From Ensifer adhaerens (GTDB lineage Bacteria > Pseudomonadota > Alphaproteobacteria > Rhizobiales > Rhizobiaceae): a DNA stretch of 64,000 bases. A program made the translations under genes and the position numbers. Below are positions 55,618-64,000 of this stretch, in pieces. The stretch lies in NCBI RefSeq assembly GCF_028993555.1, contig NZ_CP118610.1, forward strand, positions 3,967,001-4,031,000. The letters are read 5' to 3'. The notes under the pieces are model-generated. The model was not told the origin of the DNA. It saw only the letters and a program-made list of their open reading frames with translations, and searched no databases. Each line of letters starts with the position of its first letter. Positions within the stretch are counted from its first letter, which is position 1.

Positions 55618-56598
55618 TCAGGCGCGCTCGGCCCAGGCGAGCCAGTCGCGCATCAGTTGATGCGCGATCGCGCCCTTTGGCGGCGGAATATGCTCGTCGC
55701 CGGTGTTGGCAACGCCGGTCGAACGTTCGAGCATCGCGATCGTTTCCTCACGCGTGAACCAGCGCACGTCCTCGAGTTCCTGCTCGTCGCGCTTGATGAC
55801 GGTCGATTTCGCCTCGGCATAACAGCCGATCATCAGCGTGTGTGGCATCGGCCAGGGCTGCGAGGCATGGTAGCGCACCCGGCCCACATGGATGCCGGAC
55901 TCCTCGTGCGTTTCCCGGCGCACGGCATTTTCGATCGTCTCGCCCGGCTCGACGAAGCCGGCAAGGCAGGAATACATGCCAGGCGCGAAATGCGGGCTGC
56001 GGCCAAGCAGGCAGAGGTCGCGCTCAAGGTCGATCGTCATCATGATGACGACCGGATCGGTCCGAGGGAACACCATATGGCCGCAGGCGGTGCAGACGCG
56101 TCGATAGCCGCCGGCCTTGCCTTCCATCGGCCCGGCGCAGCGGCCGCAGAAGCGGTTGTTGGCGTTCCAGGTAATCAGGCTCGAGGCTTGCGCGAACTGG
56201 CCAAGCAGTTCCTCCGGCAGCATCTGCTGCCGGTAGAGCGTGCGGCCATCGGCGATCTTGAAGGGCTCAGCGATCGTCTCTTCGGTCAGGCCCGTCGGCA
56301 CGGCAAGCCGTGGCTCGCCGTTCGGCAGGTAGCCTAGCAGGATGGTCTCGTCGAGCACCGGCTCGAGCCCTTCGAGTTCGTAAGGGGCAAACAGCGGGTC
56401 GATGATCTTCTCGTCGTGCTTGACGATCAGCTTCGGACCCGAGAAGGCCAGGAAATGGGCGCCAGGGTGCTTGAGCGCGAGCTCGACGCAATCGTCGCCG
56501 CGGTGCTCCGACTGGCGGTCCAGGTGGTTTTCGGAAAAGGCGACGAGAGTGCTTGGCTCCGGATGCGGGCTACGAAGGTCAAAGATCGATTTCGTCAT
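55618..56598 (-). CDS. nudC: NAD(+)/NADH pyrophosphatase NudC
   Basis: 326 residues. A zinc ribbon (FCGRCAGPMEGKAGG, then RRVCTACG) and the Nudix box GFVEPGETIENAVRRETHEESGI followed by the NudC signature SQPWPMPHTLMIG. It hydrolyses NADH to NMNH and AMP and removes NAD caps from RNA. The start at 56598 lies 2 bp after the HIT gene stop, so the two are translationally linked. Confidence 0.95.
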   Translation of the reverse strand: MTKSIFDLRSPHPEPSTLVAFSENHLDRQSEHRGDDCVELALKHPGAHFLAFSGPKLIVKHDEKIIDPLFAPYELEGLEPVLDETILLGYLPNGEPRLAVPTGLTEETIAEPFKIADGRTLYRQQMLPEELLGQFAQASSLITWNANNRFCGRCAGPMEGKAGGYRRVCTACGHMVFPRTDPVVIMMTIDLERDLCLLGRSPHFAPGMYSCLAGFVEPGETIENAVRRETHEESGIHVGRVRYHASQPWPMPHTLMIGCYAEAKSTVIKRDEQELEDVRWFTREETIAMLERSTGVANTGDEHIPPPKGAIAHQLMRDWLAWAERA

Positions 56599-56600
56599 GT

Positions 56601-57023
56601 TCAGAGGTTTTCCAGAATGCGCGCTGCGAAGTCCTGATGTTCTTTCTCGTCCCACGGCTCCGACTTGCCGAAGCCCCAGACCGGCCCCGGCCAGTTCGGG
56701 TCGCCGTCGTTGCGGGCGATGATATGCACATGTAGCTGCCGAACGATATTGCCCAATGCGCCGACATTGATCTTTTGAGCGCCGGTGACCTTCTTCAGGG
56801 CCGTTGCAGCCATCGTCGTCTCGAAGGTCAGCATCGTCTGGTCGAGTGGGGTCAGGTCGAAGATTTCCGAAATGCCTTCACGCTGCGGAATGAGCACGAG
56901 CCAGGGCCAGCGGCGGTCGTTCATCAGCCGCATCTGGCAAAGCCCGATCGAGGCGATCGGGATGCCGTCGCGTTCGAGCCGCTCGTCGAGGGTGAAGGTC
57001 GTCAAGTGGTTCTCCTCGGCCAT
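56601..57023 (-). CDS. HIT family protein
   Basis: 140 residues. The histidine triad region is a variant, QLHVHIIAR, preceded by WPWLVLIPQREGI and KINVGALGN. HIT proteins hydrolyse nucleoside phosphoramidates or dinucleotides. It is followed within 2 bp by nudC, consistent with shared nucleotide-cleaning roles. It is divergent from the SRP RNA. Confidence 0.9.
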   Translation of the reverse strand: MAEENHLTTFTLDERLERDGIPIASIGLCQMRLMNDRRWPWLVLIPQREGISEIFDLTPLDQTMLTFETTMAATALKKVTGAQKINVGALGNIVRQLHVHIIARNDGDPNWPGPVWGFGKSEPWDEKEHQDFAARILENL

Positions 57024-57077
57024 GGATTACGGATTCGCCTTGTTTTGCATATCGATATCAGTTTTTTGATGGCTTGG

Positions 57078-57106
57078 CTTGCATTTGCTTTCGATATTGC
57101 CGATAT
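57078..57106 (+). promoter_or_regulatory. Promoter of the SRP RNA
   Basis: CTTGCA (57078-57083), 17 bp, CGATAT (57101-57106). The expected start near 57112 matches the 5' end of the RNA stem. Confidence 0.6.
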
Positions 57107-57110
57107 GGAA

Positions 57111-57213
57111 GCCGGGAGGTTGGTGGTGGACGAGCCACTCGCCAACCGGGTCAGGTCCGGAAGGAAGCAGCCCCAACGAGCTCCGGCACGGGTCATCGTG
57201 CCAGCCTCCCACC
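57111..57213 (+). ncRNA. ffs: 4.5S signal recognition particle RNA
   Basis: The conserved domain IV loop GGTCAGGTCCGGAAGGAAGC is followed by AGCCC. The terminal stem is GGGAGGTTGG (57114-57123) with CCAGCCTCCC (57201-57210). This is the small bacterial SRP RNA that binds Ffh and targets membrane proteins. It lies just upstream of dnaX, an arrangement I recall in rhizobia, and CTTTTCC after the stem may end it. Confidence 0.95.
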
Positions 57214-57257
57214 TTTTCCGTCCTGTCGGGACAAGAGTTCGAACAGCGGCAGGGTCG

Positions 57258-59126
57258 ATGAGCGACGACACGTCCATTTCATCCGTTGAGAAACCAGCCG
57301 CCTACCGTGTTCTGGCGCGCAAGTATCGCCCCAAGGACTTCTCCGACCTGATGGTCGGCCAGGAGCCGATGGTACGCACGCTCACCAACGCTTTTGATAC
57401 TGGGCGCATTGCGCAGGCCTATATGCTGACCGGGGTGCGAGGCGTCGGCAAGACCACCACCGCCCGCATCCTTGCCCGCGCGCTGAACTACAAGACACCT
57501 GAGATCGACAGGCCGACGATCGACCTGCGTGTGCCGGGCGAGCATTGCCAGGCGATCATGGATGGCCGCCATGTCGACGTCATCGAAATGGACGCCGCCT
57601 CGCATACCGGTATCGATGACATCAGAGAGATCATCGAGCAGGTCCGCTACCGTCCCGTATCGGCGCGCTACAAAGTCTACATCATCGACGAAGTGCACAT
57701 GCTCTCGAACCAGGCCTTCAACGGCCTGTTGAAGACGCTCGAAGAGCCGCCGGAGCATGTGAAGTTCATCTTCGCGACAACAGAAATCCGCAAGGTTCCG
57801 ATCACGGTTCTGTCGCGCTGCCAGCGCTTCGATCTGCGTCGCATCAGCGCCTCTGATCTCGTTGGCCTGTTTTCGACGATCCTCGGCAAGGAAGGCGTTT
57901 CCTTCGATCCGGAGGCGCTTGCGATGGTCGCCCGTGCTGCCGAAGGCTCGGCGCGCGACGGCCTGTCGCTGCTCGACCAGGCGATTGCCCACGGCGGCGG
58001 CGCGGTCGAGGTCGAGACCGTGCGCTCGATGCTCGGCCTTGCAGACCGCGCCCGCATCGTCGATCTCTTTGACCATGTCGTCAAAGGCGACGTCGCGGCA
58101 GCACTCCAGGAATTTACCGCGCAATACGAGGCCGGCGCCAATCCGACGGTTGTTCTGACCGACCTTGCCGATTTCACCCATCTTGTCACCCGCATGAAAT
58201 ATGTGCCGGAGGCGATCAACGATCAATCGCTGAGCGAGATCGAGCGCACCCGCGGTGCCGTCTTCGCCGAAACGGTTGCGGTCACGGCGCTGTCGCGCAT
58301 CTGGCAAATGCTGCTCAAGGGCATCCCGGAAGCCGAAAGTTCGTCGCGTCCGGCAGGCGCTGCCGAAATGGTGCTGATCCGGCTGGCGCATGCCGCGCAT
58401 CTGCCGGCGCCGGAAGAGGCTGCGCGGCGCGTGCTTGAGCTTGCCGGCGGTGAAGGCGGGGGCGCCCGCCCGGGCCCGATCGGCGGCAATGGCGGCGGCG
58501 CGCAGGCTTCCGCTTCAGGTTCGATTTCAGCGCAGGCCACCCAGGTGATGCCGGTGCAGCGCCCGACGAGCAATGGCGCGACCATGTTGCGCGCCGTACC
58601 GGATGCAGCACCCCAGGCGGTCACAGTTGGTCGTATCGAGGAGCGGCCCTCCGTAGCCCCGGCCGCCAAGCCGCAGCCGTCGGTGCCGGTCAACTCGATC
58701 GCAGACATTGCCGAACTTTGCGCCAAGAACCGCGACATCAAGCTGAAGACGCTGGTGCGGGGCTTCCTGCGCCTCGTGCATATCGAACCCGGCCGTCTCG
58801 ACGTCAACGTGTCCGACGACGCACCGAAGACACTGCTCGGCGAGGTGGCGGTCAAGCTCAAGGAATGGACCGGCATCCATTGGATCGTCAGCTACAGCCG
58901 CGAGGCCGGCGAGCCGACGCTGATCGAGGCCGAACAGCGGGCGCAGGAACAGCGCGTCAACGACGCACGCCAGGACCCGGACGTTGCCGCCATTCTCGCC
59001 CGATTCCCGGGTGCGAAGATCACCGACGTGCGCATTCGCGCCGTCGAGGAAGAGACCGAGAGCGTTGCTCCGGCCACAGCCGAATCCGCCGATGGCGATA
59101 TCGTCCCTGGCGACGACATCGAATAG
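57258..59126 (+). CDS. dnaX: DNA polymerase III subunits gamma/tau
   Basis: 622 residues from the ATG at 57258. AAA+ clamp-loader core: YRPKDFSDLMVGQEPMVRTL, Walker A GVRGVGKTTTARILA, Walker B VYIIDEVHMLS, the sensor ATTEIRKVP and SRCQRFDLR. An Ala/Gly-rich linker (about 390-460) leads to the tau C-terminal part. Only one cysteine (GEHCQAI) remains where E. coli has the four-Cys zinc module. I saw no obvious A-rich frameshift site. ebfC follows 39 bp downstream, as in most bacteria. Confidence 0.96.
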   Translation: MSDDTSISSVEKPAAYRVLARKYRPKDFSDLMVGQEPMVRTLTNAFDTGRIAQAYMLTGVRGVGKTTTARILARALNYKTPEIDRPTIDLRVPGEHCQAIMDGRHVDVIEMDAASHTGIDDIREIIEQVRYRPVSARYKVYIIDEVHMLSNQAFNGLLKTLEEPPEHVKFIFATTEIRKVPITVLSRCQRFDLRRISASDLVGLFSTILGKEGVSFDPEALAMVARAAEGSARDGLSLLDQAIAHGGGAVEVETVRSMLGLADRARIVDLFDHVVKGDVAAALQEFTAQYEAGANPTVVLTDLADFTHLVTRMKYVPEAINDQSLSEIERTRGAVFAETVAVTALSRIWQMLLKGIPEAESSSRPAGAAEMVLIRLAHAAHLPAPEEAARRVLELAGGEGGGARPGPIGGNGGGAQASASGSISAQATQVMPVQRPTSNGATMLRAVPDAAPQAVTVGRIEERPSVAPAAKPQPSVPVNSIADIAELCAKNRDIKLKTLVRGFLRLVHIEPGRLDVNVSDDAPKTLLGEVAVKLKEWTGIHWIVSYSREAGEPTLIEAEQRAQEQRVNDARQDPDVAAILARFPGAKITDVRIRAVEEETESVAPATAESADGDIVPGDDIE

Positions 59127-59165
59127 TCCCGTCTGCGAGCAGAAACAGATAAACAGGAGACGACG

Positions 59166-59489
59166 ATGCGCGACATCATGGGGATGATGGGCAAGGTCAA
59201 GGAAATGCAGGCCAAGATGGAGAAGATGCAGGCGGAGATCGCCGCACTCGAAGTCGACGGCTCTTCCGGCGGTGGTCTGGTGACCGTTCGCCTCGATGGC
59301 AAGGGCACCCTCAAGAGCCTGAAGATCGACCCCTCACTCTTCAAGGAAGATGACGTCGAGATTCTCGAGGACCTGATCGTTGCGGCTCACAAGGACGCCA
59401 AGGACAAGGCCGAAGCGGTCCAGGCGGAAAAGACCCGCGAACTGACCGCCGGCCTGCCGATCCCGCCCGGCATGAAGCTGCCGTTCTGA
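59166..59489 (+). CDS. ebfC: YbaB/EbfC nucleoid-associated protein
   Basis: 107 residues with the family start [20 protein letters not shown] (coiled helix), [19 protein letters not shown] and the C-terminal [12 protein letters not shown]. It is a small dimeric DNA-binding protein linked to recombination repair. It is co-transcribed with dnaX; recR is usually the third member, but here it lies 2.7 kb away with two unrelated genes between. Confidence 0.96.
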   Translation: MRDIMGMMGKVKEMQAKMEKMQAEIAALEVDGSSGGGLVTVRLDGKGTLKSLKIDPSLFKEDDVEILEDLIVAAHKDAKDKAEAVQAEKTRELTAGLPIPPGMKLPF

Positions 59490-59552
59490 CCAGCTTGAAA
59501 GAGTTGGAGCGGGGTTCGGGCGGATAACCGCACGCATTGTCCTCATTCCGCT

Positions 59553-61379
59553 CTATTGATCGGGCGCCGGTGGCGTGTCCAGCCGCGGCGGGTTCGCCCC
59601 GCGCGGATTGGTATCCATGCTGGCGGTGATCCTGAGATCCACCTTCTGGCTGGACGCTGGAGGAATGGGGCGCCGATCGAGTTCGGCGCCTATGGCTGCG
59701 AGCTTCTGGGCAAGCGCGTTCAGCGCCATACGATCAGCCTTTGTAACGCCGACGAGGCCGGTCGGATCGTATTGCGTGAGGATCGCCGGATAGTCGATCC
59801 GGCGCTCAGTCGCCGGTTCCATGTAGCGATTGGACAGCTTGCGCAGCGACTCTGAAAGTGTCGGCAGCATCGTCATCGCTCGACGCCATCGATGTTCGTT
59901 GAAATCGAAATTCTTGAGCACGACGTCGCCGGCCTTGCCGCCGAGGGTGCTGAGGAACTTCACGGTTTCCCCATCCATGTCGAGATTGAGCCCGCCTTCC
60001 TTGGCGTCATCGAGCCTGACTTCGACGATACGTTCGCTGTAGCCATGCAACTGGCATTGCAGCGTGTCCTGCCAGTTGCGGGCGGTATCGAGGATCGCCG
60101 CAACGAAGGCGAAAAGTCCCTCGACCGGATGGACCGGCGTCGCTTTGCCTTCGGCGGTGCGGCGCGGCAGGTGCACGCGGCTGCCACCCGATCCATCCTC
60201 ATCCTCTCCATGACGTCTCGGATCATAACTCGCCAGCGAAATACCGAAGGTCGGGCGACCGGGCAGCAGTCCGTCGAACAGATGGATCGGGAAATTGCTG
60301 GTGATGCCGCCATCGGAAAACAGGCAGCGGATGTGGGTCGAGGGGTCGCGCCGCGCCGCCGCGCGCAGGGAATAGTCGTAGCGATAGAGTGGAACGCCGC
60401 GGATCAAACCGGGGAAGCTCAGACTCATGCGGGCGATGATCGCCACCGGCAGCTTCTTTGCCGGCGGCAGCTGGTAGAAGTCCCGTACGCCGTCCGGCCC
60501 CACGATGTCGCGAGGTTTGCTCTCCTTCAGGAGGTAGCTCATGATCGACGGCGGAAACAGCCTCTCGAATTCCGACTTGCGGTAATTGTGCACCCGGTCG
60601 CCAAAGGGCAGTTCGTAAGGCCGCCGCGAAGAGAGATCGGTGGTGACGCTCCTCAGTGTGATATCGTAGCGATCGAGATCGCCGATCGTCAAAGGCCGCG
60701 CTTCTCCGTCGGGGCGAACCGGCCCGGCAAGCGCTTCGATCCGCTCCGCGATCCAGTTGGTGAAGGCCGGTTTCCTCGCGCCCGGCTGGGTCAGGCCGCT
60801 GCATAGGCCAAAGTCGTGGGCCGGCAGCACCACCGCAACGGCGCGATAGAGCTGATAGATCAGCATGGCAATCGCGCCGATCAGGACGACGAGCGCCCCC
60901 AGGAGGCCAAGCGCCCAGTCGCGCGCGGCAATGCCGGCGACGATCAGCGCAAGGCCGGGGAGGGCGGCAAGAAGCAACGCCAGGTGAAAAACCCGGAGGG
61001 CCTCAAGGGCCGCCGCCACCACCTTGCTTCCCGGCGTTCGCACCATCGCCATCCCGATGCGAAAGAGCGGCGCTGTTTCCGCCGATGGCTGGAAGAAGGT
61101 CGGAAGATTGGCGGCCAGCTCTGCCGGCATCGTATCGATCAGCGCGAAGCCGGCGTTTTTTTCGTCCGCCGTTGCGGCACTCTGGCGTCGGTATTCGGCG
61201 GCCGCTGTCATGACGGCGGCGATTGCCCCGGCCGATGTGCCACCGATATGCATGAAGCGGTAGCGCGTTGCGAGTTCGGTGATGGCGCGCGGGAAGACGA
61301 CTCCTGAGGCGATGCCGCCTTTCATGATCAGATCGCATTCATCGCTGGGGGCTGCGTAGCGGAAAGGCGTATCGCTCAT
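59553..61379 (-). CDS. Patatin-like phospholipase with membrane insert
   Basis: 608 residues from the ATG at 61379 (GGAGG 7-11 bp upstream; ATG 61391 is alternative). The oxyanion loop is MKGGIASGVVFP, the nucleophile Ser49 lies in GGTSAG, and the catalytic Asp in LFSDGGITSNFP. Between them, at about residues 125-185, are two strongly hydrophobic helices (LALLLAALPGLALIVAGI, LLGALVVLIGAIAMLIY) not part of the usual patatin core. It should hydrolyse acyl esters of membrane lipids. The C-terminal 180 residues have no family I recognise. The gene interrupts the usual ebfC-recR neighbourhood. Confidence 0.85.
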   Translation of the reverse strand: MSDTPFRYAAPSDECDLIMKGGIASGVVFPRAITELATRYRFMHIGGTSAGAIAAVMTAAAEYRRQSAATADEKNAGFALIDTMPAELAANLPTFFQPSAETAPLFRIGMAMVRTPGSKVVAAALEALRVFHLALLLAALPGLALIVAGIAARDWALGLLGALVVLIGAIAMLIYQLYRAVAVVLPAHDFGLCSGLTQPGARKPAFTNWIAERIEALAGPVRPDGEARPLTIGDLDRYDITLRSVTTDLSSRRPYELPFGDRVHNYRKSEFERLFPPSIMSYLLKESKPRDIVGPDGVRDFYQLPPAKKLPVAIIARMSLSFPGLIRGVPLYRYDYSLRAAARRDPSTHIRCLFSDGGITSNFPIHLFDGLLPGRPTFGISLASYDPRRHGEDEDGSGGSRVHLPRRTAEGKATPVHPVEGLFAFVAAILDTARNWQDTLQCQLHGYSERIVEVRLDDAKEGGLNLDMDGETVKFLSTLGGKAGDVVLKNFDFNEHRWRRAMTMLPTLSESLRKLSNRYMEPATERRIDYPAILTQYDPTGLVGVTKADRMALNALAQKLAAIGAELDRRPIPPASSQKVDLRITASMDTNPRGANPPRLDTPPAPDQ

Positions 61380-61514
61380 CGGAGCCTCCATCTGCTGAAA
61401 TCAACAATAGATTGCACCCGGCTCGTTTGCACGCCAATTCGCAATCGCCGCCCAACGCCCGGTGTCGTCTTCGCAAATCCGTGCTAGCTTCCCTGTCGGA
61501 AAAGGAGGCTGCTG

Positions 61515-62126
61515 ATGACGCTCACGTCCCTGCTTGTCTTTGCCGGTGCATTGCTGGTTGCTGCCGGTTCGCCAGGTCCAAGTGTCGCCGCACTGGTTGC
61601 CCGCGTGCTCGCGAAGGGCGCACGCGACGTCATGCCTTTCCTTGTGGCGCTCTGGATCGGCGAGGCCATCTGGCTCTCATTCGCCGTCGCCGGTCTTGCG
61701 GCGATTGCCGAAAGCTTTCATCTGCTCTTCCTCGCGATCAAATGGCTGGGCGTCGGCTACCTGTTCTATCTCGCCTGGAAGATGTGGTCGGTCGAGCCGG
61801 ACATATCAGGTGATGACCTGCCGCAGTCGCGCTCGGCCGCAAAGCTCTTCTTCGCCGGCATCACCGTCACGCTCGGCAATCCCAAGGTGATGATGTTCTA
61901 TGTCGCGCTGCTGCCGTCGATCATCGACCTCGGTTCGGTGAGCGTTGTCGGTTGGGTGGAGCTGGTCGCGACCATGCTGGTCGTGCTCGTGGTCGTCGAT
62001 TTCGGCTGGGTGGTTATGGCCACCAAGGCCCGCACGTTCCTGAAGAGCCGCCGCGCCGTACGCATCGCCAACCGGACGAGTGCGGCGACGATCGCTGGTG
62101 CCGCCGTGGCGATCGCCACGCGGTAG
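61515..62126 (+). CDS. LysE/RhtB family exporter
   Basis: 203 residues with six helices and the family motif VAAGSPGPSVAALVARVLAKG near the N-terminus, then WLGVGYLFYLAWKMW and GNPKVMMFYVALLPS. These export amino acids or related small molecules; the substrate is unknown. It is oriented toward recR with 76 bp between. Confidence 0.92.
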   Translation: MTLTSLLVFAGALLVAAGSPGPSVAALVARVLAKGARDVMPFLVALWIGEAIWLSFAVAGLAAIAESFHLLFLAIKWLGVGYLFYLAWKMWSVEPDISGDDLPQSRSAAKLFFAGITVTLGNPKVMMFYVALLPSIIDLGSVSVVGWVELVATMLVVLVVVDFGWVVMATKARTFLKSRRAVRIANRTSAATIAGAAVAIATR

Positions 62127-62202
62127 CGGCCTCTGACGGTATCGTCACAGCGCTCTCTCGAAGACGATTCCGTTTAGGGCCGATATGGGCTAAAAGCGCG
62201 GC

Positions 62203-62808
62203 ATGGCAAAACGAGTCACCGGCCCCGAAATCGAAAAACTCATCCAGCTCCTGGCAAAGGTCCCGGGGCTCGGGCCGCGTTCGGCACGCCGCGCCGCCCT
62301 CCATCTCGTCAAGAAGAAGGACCAGTTGCTGGGGCCGCTCGCCGATGCGATGGGAGAGGCGCACCGCAAGGTCCGGATCTGCTCCTGCTGCGGCAATGTC
62401 GATACGATCGATCCCTGCACCGTATGTTCCGACGAACGTCGCGACCAGTCGGTGATCATCGTCGTTGAGGACGTCTCCGACCTCTGGGCGCTGGAGCGCG
62501 CCGGGGCGATGAACGCGGCTTACCATGTGCTCGGCGGCACGCTTTCGCCGCTCGACGGCGTCGGGCCAGATGACCTCAATATCAAGGGGCTCGTGCAGCG
62601 TGTCGCCAATGGCGGAGTGCGCGAGTTGATCATCGCCGTCAACGCCACCGTCGAGGGCCAGACCACCGCGCACTACATCACCGACCAGCTCGAGGGCATG
62701 GAGGTGAAGATCACCCGGCTTGCCCACGGCGTGCCTGTTGGTGGCGAACTCGACTATCTCGACGAAGGCACGCTGGCTGCCGCACTTCGCGCGCGCACGT
62801 CGATCTGA
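62203..62808 (+). CDS. recR: Recombination protein RecR
   Basis: 201 residues. The helix-hairpin-helix ([20 protein letters not shown]), four-Cys zinc finger ([16 protein letters not shown]), and Toprim domain ([29 protein letters not shown]) are complete. It works with RecO and RecF to load RecA at gaps. It lies 43 bp before a lytic transglycosylase gene on the same strand. Confidence 0.97.
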   Translation: MAKRVTGPEIEKLIQLLAKVPGLGPRSARRAALHLVKKKDQLLGPLADAMGEAHRKVRICSCCGNVDTIDPCTVCSDERRDQSVIIVVEDVSDLWALERAGAMNAAYHVLGGTLSPLDGVGPDDLNIKGLVQRVANGGVRELIIAVNATVEGQTTAHYITDQLEGMEVKITRLAHGVPVGGELDYLDEGTLAAALRARTSI

Positions 62809-62851
62809 ACCGCATCTTCGAGCGGTGCAATCCAACCGATAGGGAAGCCTT

Positions 62852-64000
62852 ATGCTGAGACTTCTGGCATTTTCGACCTTGCTGTTCTGCAGTTGGCTGG
62901 GATTTGCCCATGCCGCGACCAAGGCGGATGTGGAGGCACAATTCCGCACCTGGCTACAGAACGATCTCTGGCCGGAAGCGCAGAAGGCTGGCATTTCTGC
63001 CGGTTCGTTCAAGGCAGCTTTCGCAGAGGTGAAGCTCAACTGGGACCTGCCGGACCTGGCGCCTCCCGGTTTCCCGAAGCCGAAAGAACAGAAGCAGAGC
63101 CAGGCGGAGTTCTCCTCGCCCGGCAGCTATTTCTCGGAGAAACGCCTTCAGGGGTTGGCGGCGACCGGTCGCAGCCTTGCCTCCACCCATGCGTCGACCC
63201 TGAAGAAGATCGAGCGCACCTATGGCGTTCCCGGTTCGGTTGTCGTGGCGATCTGGGGGCGTGAATCCGGCTTCGGCCGTGCCAAGATCCCCTATCCGGT
63301 CGTTGATGTGCTGGCGACCAAGGCCTTCATGTCGACGCGGCCCGACCTTTTCCGGCGCGAACTGATCGCGGCGTTGCACATTCTCGACAGCGGTGATGTC
63401 GACGAGGCGGCGATGCGCGGCTCCTGGGCCGGCGCCATGGGCCAGCCGCAGTTCATGCCGTCGAGCTTCCTGCAATACGCCGTCGATTTCGACGGTGACG
63501 GTCGCCGCGACATCTGGAATTCGGTGCCGGATAGCCTGGCCTCGATCGCCAACTATCTCGTCAAGAAGGGCTGGCAACGTGGTCGCGACTGGGGCTTCGA
63601 GGTGTCGATCCCCGAAGCGGTCTCCTGCGCCCAGGAAGGGCCGGATCTCGCCCAACCTCTGTCGAGCTGGGCGAACAAGGGCATCACGCGGATTTCCGGC
63701 AAGGCCTTCCCGTCGCACGAACTGTCGGCGTCCTCGATGATGCTGGTGCCGGCCGGCCGGCACGGGCCGGAATTCATCGTCACGCCGAACTTCTATGTGC
63801 TCAAGGAATACAACAACTCTGACCTCTACGCCCTCTTCATCGGCAATCTCGCCGATCGCATTGCCACCGGTGGCGGCGCCTTCCGCGGGAGCTGGGGCGA
63901 TGTCGGCAACATGCTGCGCTCCGATGTTCTTGCCATGCAGAAGGCGCTCGTCGCCAAGGGCTACGATGTCGGCAAGGTCGATGGCCTCCCCGGCTACAAG
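62852..64000 (+). CDS. Lytic murein transglycosylase, MltB type (3' truncated by window)
   Basis: The frame starts at ATG 62852 after AGGGAAG and stays open to the window end (383 residues). A signal peptide (MLRLLAFSTLLFCSWLGFAHA) precedes the SLT_2 domain with the catalytic Glu in IWGRESGFGR, MRGSWAGAMGQPQFMPSSF and DFDGDGRRDIWNS. Near the edge LAMQKALVAKGYDVGKVDG begins a PG_binding_1 domain. It cleaves glycan strands in the periplasm with 1,6-anhydroMurNAc products, potential substrates for amino-sugar salvage. Confidence 0.92.
   Translation, partial: MLRLLAFSTLLFCSWLGFAHAATKADVEAQFRTWLQNDLWPEAQKAGISAGSFKAAFAEVKLNWDLPDLAPPGFPKPKEQKQSQAEFSSPGSYFSEKRLQGLAATGRSLASTHASTLKKIERTYGVPGSVVVAIWGRESGFGRAKIPYPVVDVLATKAFMSTRPDLFRRELIAALHILDSGDVDEAAMRGSWAGAMGQPQFMPSSFLQYAVDFDGDGRRDIWNSVPDSLASIANYLVKKGWQRGRDWGFEVSIPEAVSCAQEGPDLAQPLSSWANKGITRISGKAFPSHELSASSMMLVPAGRHGPEFIVTPNFYVLKEYNNSDLYALFIGNLADRIATGGGAFRGSWGDVGNMLRSDVLAMQKALVAKGYDVGKVDGLPGYK

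Noticed and set aside
57258..59126. Programmed frameshift in dnaX producing gamma
   Set aside because: No A-rich slippery heptamer with a following hairpin was seen at the expected place.

Overview
The window is GC-rich alphaproteobacterial chromosome with dense genes, many 4-bp ATGA overlaps between operon members and CTTG-type -35 promoters. The content (dnaK-dnaJ beside a PBP1A gene, polA, purU, a SmeAB-type RND pump, an ABC-linked amino-sugar regulon, membrane-anchored cytochrome c of CycM type, dnaX-ebfC-recR) and dispersed rhizobial palindromic repeats point to the Rhizobiaceae, most likely Sinorhizobium/Ensifer. That placement comes from recalled gene order and protein character, not from a database search. 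No prophage, insertion sequence, integrase or CRISPR array is visible; this is core chromosome with small accessory patches.

Layout. 1-1.5 kb: a DUF1326/DUF2182 pair whose membrane partner carries a methionine-rich segment. 1.5-7.3 kb: dnaJ, dnaK and a class A penicillin-binding protein, all on the minus strand. 7.6-13.6 kb: small membrane and secreted proteins, a DMT transporter, a YbhN-type membrane protein, an M20 dipeptidase, a MarR regulator, and a small RNA with three anti-Shine-Dalgarno loops. 13.7-18.5 kb: a second candidate small RNA on the minus strand, polA and purU. 18.6-23.7 kb: an RND efflux operon with its TetR regulator last and an AcrR-like operator at its head. 23.9-34.4 kb: a divergent amino-sugar regulon. 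On one side are murQ, a sugar ABC importer and an oxidoreductase; on the other a BadF-type kinase, a GntR repressor, a SIS-type deaminase and nagA. Near-identical 18-bp operators sit at both ends of the shared promoter region. 34.5-37.5 kb: an amidase-ROK kinase-cutC operon. 37.7-41.2 kb: a CysZ-like protein, slyX, an orphan BMP-family binding protein, msrA and a small membrane protein.

41.6-51 kb is the most accessory-looking stretch. It holds tRNA-Ser(GGA), a monooxygenase-like protein, an ECF sigma factor with a SnoaL-like tail, a methyltransferase, an ArsR-AHSA1-RibD cassette, a MerR regulator with a downstream papain-fold protein, a FloR/CmlA-like exporter, a BON protein and an AEC carrier. 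51.1-54.3 kb: cytochrome c, kdsB, pheA and a DUF1127 peptide. 54.4-64 kb: a VOC protein, a WYL regulator, nudC, a HIT protein, the 4.5S SRP RNA, dnaX, ebfC, a patatin-like lipase with a membrane insert, a LysE-family exporter, recR, and a lytic transglycosylase cut by the window end.

The clearest integrated system is the amino-sugar regulon. It looks like a PTS-independent route for MurNAc/GlcNAc salvage: ABC uptake, BadF-type kinase, MurQ etherase, NagA deacetylase and a SIS deaminase replacing NagB, all under one GntR regulator.
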